From positions 992,001-1,056,000 of the forward strand of contig OZ237746.1 of NCBI GenBank assembly GCA_965178125.1: DNA of 64,000 nt, read 5' to 3'. The notes beneath the pieces are model-generated. The model was not told where the DNA came from. It searched no databases and was given only the letters and a program-made list of their open reading frames with translations. The first letter of the stretch is position 1. Each line of letters opens with the position of its first letter. The translations under genes and the position numbers were made by a program. Source of the stretch: Bilabrum cf. latius. Lineage: Eukaryota > Bigyra: Bicosoecida > Bigyra > Bicosoecida. Shown one piece after another: positions 60,701 through 64,000 of the stretch.

Positions 60701-63700
60701 TGGTCCTCCGCTCCCGCAGCCGCCTCCTCCCGCAGCTCCCCCGGAAGGCCCTCTGCAGCTGCGCCGCCGCGAAGGACGTCGCGAGGAACAGCCGCCTGGC
60801 CTCGGCCCGCGCCCGCCCCTGCCGCCCCCTCTCGGCGCGCTGCAGCAGCCGGGTGGCCCCCACCACGCGCCGAAACTCGGCGGCGATGCGGCGCCCCCCG
60901 GTGCCCCTCCACAGCCTCTGCAGGTTGGTGGCCGACCGCGTGGCGGCGCCGCGCAGCCGCGCCGCCCGCACCCTCGTCTGCACCCCGCGCACCAGCGCCT
61001 GGATGGCGATCGAGGCCTCGAAGGGGTCCCACACGTGCAGCGTCACGCCGGCGGGGGGCTCCGTGTCGGCCCAGTGCGCGGGCGCCCGCCGCCGGAGCGT
61101 CCCTCCCCCGACCCTGCCCGCCCGCCGCGCGTACTCCCGTCTCCACCGCGCGTGAGGATGCTCCGGGGGCGCAAACACGCTGACCCCGATGTAGGGCAGA
61201 GCCTGCGCCTCCCGCGCCTGCCGCACGAGCTCCTCTTCCCGCTCGGCCGCGGCCCGCGCCGCCTCCCTCCGCGCCGCCTCAGCCTCACCTCGCCTCTGCT
61301 CCTCCTGCCGCCGCACCCGCCGGGCCGCCTCCTCGGCGGCGGCCTCCTGCCGGCGCTAGGCCTCCCTCGCCCCTGCCACCGCGGCCGGCCCCGAGGCGCG
61401 CACGGCCTGCTCGACGCGCTGGGCACGGGTGGAGAACGCGTCGGGCCGCGCGAAGGACTCCGTAGGCGCTCCGGCCCGGCCCCGGTGCCCGCCGTCCAGC
61501 GAGTCCTCTCCGAGGCGTGGCTCGGCCCGCGCCACGTCCGCCTCTCCCCCTTCCTCCTCCTCCTCCTCCCCCACGCGATACGAGTCCCCATCAGCCCCAG
61601 AGGTCGGGCGGCCGTGGTCCTGCCGGTGGGCCGCAGGTGGTGGCGCCTCGTAGTCGAGGTAGCCGTCGGGGCCCACGCGCATGCGGCCGCACGCCTCCGC
61701 CTCGTCCAGCAAGTACCCGTGGGCCCACAGCACCGCGGCCCTCTCGTCCTCGCCCTCGCCCTCCTGTTCGTTGCGGAGCAGCTCGTCGCCCGGACCGGGC
61801 GCGCCGGGCAGGGGCGGCAGCAGCTGTGGGCCGCCCGTGATGCTGTGGAGGTCCCGTGCCGCGCGGGTCCTCTCGACATCTGCCAGCCTGCGCTCCGCAT
61901 CGGCGAGCAGCAGCGGATTCCCATCCAGGGCGGGAAGGGGAGGCGCCTCCTCTCCGTCCAACATAGCCTCGTCACTCTCCGCCGCCGCGCCTGCACCTGC
62001 ACCTGCACCTGCACCTGCACCTGCACCTGCACCTGCACCGCCGCCAGCAGCGTCGTGCCCACCGTCCTTTTTGCCGCCGCCCGCCCACCGGCCGCGCGCA
62101 GAGTGCGCCTCCCCGCCCAGGCCCGCCTCAGCCTGAGTCTTGGACTCGAGGGACCACCCGCCGCCGCGGATGCCGCCCGAGGCAGAGCTCGCGCTTGCGC
62201 CCGGACCCCCACGCCCGGCCCGGCCCCTGCGCCTCACGGCAGCCCCCAGCCACGGCAGGGCGGCCCCCACCACCTGGAGGTCTCCCATGGCCTTGCCCAG
62301 ATACGGCACGCCCCCGTGCACGAACGGGGGCCAGTGCCCGCCCCCTTCCTCCCCCGCAGCAGGCCCCGAGGCGCGCTCCCTCCGGACAGCGTCCTCCTCC
62401 AGCTGCACCAGCGCGGAGGGCACCGCGCCCTGCCTAGCCGCCGCTGCCTCCCTCTGCGCGGCCCATCGGCTGCGGCTGGCCGCCCTCCAGCGCGCCACGG
62501 CCCCCACCAGCTGCATGCCCGCCTCCCGCAGCCGGTGCACGAGGTCCCCCGACGACTCGCGCGCCTGCGCCCTGGCCGCCGCAACCGCCTGCCGCTGCTG
62601 CCGAGTGCCCGTGGGCGCCGACTCGCGGGCCGCTTTCTCCGCAGCCGCCGCGTGCGCCCCCAGCCGCACGGCCCTCCTGAGCAGCTCCTCCCGCTGCACC
62701 GCCGCGACCACGCAGTCCCTGTGCAGCGCGTCCAGCTGGTCCACCGTGACTCCAGGTTTCCCTTCCCGCGCCTGTGCTTCCTACCGCTCTCCCTGGGCGA
62801 GCGACGGCCGGCTGTCGCGGCCCCACGGGACCTGTCCCACCCTCGCGGCGCTGGAGGAGGCTGCACCAGCAGCAGCAGCAGCAGGGGTGTTGGCTGGGGC
62901 GGGCAGGCTGGGGAGCCGCCCCGACAGCCTGCCCGCTTCTCTGGCGGCTGCAGCCGGCAGCATGCCGCTGTCTTCAAACGCGGTGACGCTGGCGCTGGCA
63001 CCCAGGGCTGCACCCAATCTCTTGCCACCATCTACATCGCCGCCTGCCAGGGAGCGGGGGGGGCGTTGCGGCATCATCCGGCGAACACCGAGCGTCACGG
63101 AATGCCCCGCCACTCCAGCAACCGCCGCCTCCCTCGCCGCCCTCCTGACAGCCAGGGAATCGGCCGGACCCATCGACCCGCCGAGCCGGGAGCCCAGCGC
63201 CGCCCCCGCCCCCGCCCCCGCCCCCGCCCCCGCCCCCTCGTGCGCGTCCTGCGACCCTGCGGCCCGGCCCGCGTAGCCGCGGCTGGCACTGGCCATTGGG
63301 GCGTCTAGCAGGGCCATAAGCTCGCCGCCCGCCCGCGCCCGCGCCCGCGCCCCCTCTTCCCCCAATGCAGCAGCCGGCACGGCACGCCCTGCCTGGCCTG
63401 CCTGCCCGCCGCTGCGGCGCGCCTACCCGGATAGGGCGCTGCGACCCTCATCGGACAGGAAGGTGGCCGCTGCAGAGCCACGAGCCGCGCGTGGTTGCGC
63501 TCGGTTGAGCCATTTTCGGCGGGCGCTCAGCTGCTCGGCGCGCTCGGCTCGCTGCGACCGGCGCAGGCGCTTCTGAAATCCGTCGGTGCGGTTGATGGGG
63601 CAGTTGGGGTCGAGCGACGCATCATATTCGGGGATGCCTCCAGCACCAACTTGTTGACGATTGGTACCACCCGCAGACCCGCTTCGGGCCCCAGCTCCAG

Positions 63701-63929
63701 GATCGTAGCCAGGTCTCGGGCGAACGCTCTGGCTCATTGGCTCGTCGATGCGAGGGTGGCCACGGTCACGCGCTCTTCGACTTGTTGCGGCTCGGCTACC
63801 ACCCCCTTGATCATCATGCAAGCTACTCATCGATCTTGCTTGCCTGCGCAAGGATTCAGACGGTGCTTTTGCTCCGCGACCACCATCGTCGCTCTCTTTG
63901 CCCCATGCCTGTGGCAGGCTAGGCAACAT
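45720..63929 (-). CDS. Giant IQ-motif protein, ~6069 aa, with 15 in-frame TAG codons
   Basis: A single minus-strand frame runs from the right window edge to TGA at 45720-45722. The first ATG in the window is at 63929; no stop lies upstream of it, so the start may be further right. In-frame TAG codons begin (lowest base) at 63423, 62781, 61356, 55062, 54795, 53664, 51804, 51360, 50547, 49467, 47847, 47172, 46869, 46542 and 46122. No TAA or TGA occurs before the end, and I found no frameshift. Visible parts: a basic segment (residues ~120-143); GA-dipeptide repeats (~630-655); a charged Ala/Glu/Arg coiled coil (~858-910); four IQ motifs (~976-1071), suggesting calmodulin-type binding; beta-rich stretches such as FGRVFFCVYHQRAAVWRVVA (~2510) and ELRVVRVF (~3050); a poly-Ser run; long Ala/Gly/Pro linkers. 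I recognise no enzyme domain; a scaffold or cytoskeletal role is a guess. Under the standard code it would be at least 15 broken ORFs. It lies in GC-rich DNA and has no evident introns. Confidence 0.8.
54705..54739 (-). repeat. GGTTCG-type hexamer run inside the giant CDS
   Basis: Tandem GGTTCT/GGTTCG hexamers on the plus strand. They encode an Arg-Thr dipeptide run near residue 3065 and stay in frame because the unit is 6 bp. Confidence 0.75.
60717..61004 (-). other. IQ-motif cluster in the giant protein
   Basis: Four IQ-like units in a row at residues ~976-1071: IQALVRGVQTRVRAAR, LQRLWRGTGGRRIAAEF, LQRAERGRQGRARAEA and LQRAFRGSCGRRRLRE. They follow the (I/L)QxxxRGxxxR pattern. IQ motifs bind calmodulin or related EF-hand light chains. 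They lie just after a coiled coil, a common arrangement in cytoskeletal scaffolds. Confidence 0.8.
61991..62038 (-). repeat. CTGCAC hexamer run inside the giant CDS
   Basis: Eight perfect CTGCAC units on the plus strand, encoding Gly-Ala dipeptides (GAGAGA) on the minus strand near residues 630-650. The reading frame is kept. Confidence 0.85.
63199..63236 (-). repeat. CGCCCC hexamer run inside the giant CDS
   Basis: Tandem CGCCCC units on the plus strand, again encoding a Gly-Ala dipeptide run on the minus strand, near residues 232-244. Confidence 0.8.
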
Positions 63930-64000
63930 GTACCCCTCTCGTTCCGCTTTCCAGAGAGACAGGCAAGGCACTTGTACAATGCTAGCAATCGATAGAATAA
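63930..64000. other. Sequence upstream of the first ATG of the giant gene
   Basis: The last ~70 bases are less GC-rich than the coding body. The giant frame stays open to the window edge, so this is either 5' UTR or more coding sequence. No promoter element recognised. Confidence 0.4.

Noticed and set aside
61352-61400. Tiny introns removing each TAG (for example a 33-nt GT...AG stretch around 61356)
   Set aside because: A chance GT...AG of length divisible by three can be drawn here, but at 55062 no GT donor lies close upstream of the TAG. All 15 introns would have to be multiples of three and contain only TAG, and the known introns next door are 89-245 nt. RNA data could still overturn this.
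59073-63308. Plus-strand 1411-codon ORF, and another of 854 codons at 58591-61155
   Set aside because: Antisense shadows in GC-rich coding sequence. The minus frame has IQ motifs, a coiled coil and 18-kb continuity; the plus frames do not.
45720-63929. Fifteen or more separate minus-strand genes, including a 2084-codon gene at 55062-61316
   Set aside because: All are in one frame and separated only by TAG. The spaces between them are 1 to about 30 codons and read as coding sequence. Separate genes would not share a frame or lack promoters and UTRs between them.

Overview
The window is nuclear DNA of a eukaryotic microbe in two unlike halves. Bases 1-41236 are a tandem ribosomal DNA array with a unit of about 9.5 kb, transcribed on the minus strand (right to left) in the order 18S - ITS1 - 5.8S - ITS2 - 28S - spacer. 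Each spacer also carries a 5S rRNA gene on the same strand. Four 18S, four 5.8S and four 28S genes are present, plus five spacers, the first cut by the window edge. The units are almost identical, but 18S copy 1 lacks 118 bases and 18S copy 3 lacks 122 bases of core sequence; copies 2 and 4 are complete (1700 nt). Conserved rRNA segments show this is a eukaryote. The SSU is divergent at its 5' end. A SAR-type protist (stramenopile/rhizarian-like wording of several conserved stretches) seems possible, but I cannot place it with confidence.

The array ends abruptly at 41236, 49 bases beyond where the next 28S would end, and non-repetitive DNA follows. This holds: a histidine-phosphatase (phosphoglycerate-mutase-like) gene with three clear GT-AG introns, whose 3' part is lost in a 200-base assembly gap (41632-41831); a solitary 5S rRNA gene outside the array (43079-43196); and one exon of a probable F-box/LRR protein (44092-44431).

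From 45720 to the right edge, in GC-rich DNA, the minus strand has one reading frame open for about 18.2 kb. It is interrupted 15 times, every time by TAG, and never by TAA or TGA until a final TGA at 45720-45722. Read with standard stops it looks like a row of unrelated ORFs (the longest 2084 codons). All of them share one frame, and the sequence across each TAG reads as coding sequence. The simplest reading is that UAG is a sense codon in this nuclear genome and that this is a single intronless gene for a giant protein of about 6069 residues, with a coiled coil, a cluster of IQ (calmodulin-binding) motifs and much low-complexity sequence. A UAG-reassigned nuclear code is the most notable candidate discovery in the window.

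The two halves have no evident functional link beyond adjacency. The right end of the array is the upstream end for rRNA transcription, so the spacer at 37809-41236 is the promoter-side spacer of the outermost unit.
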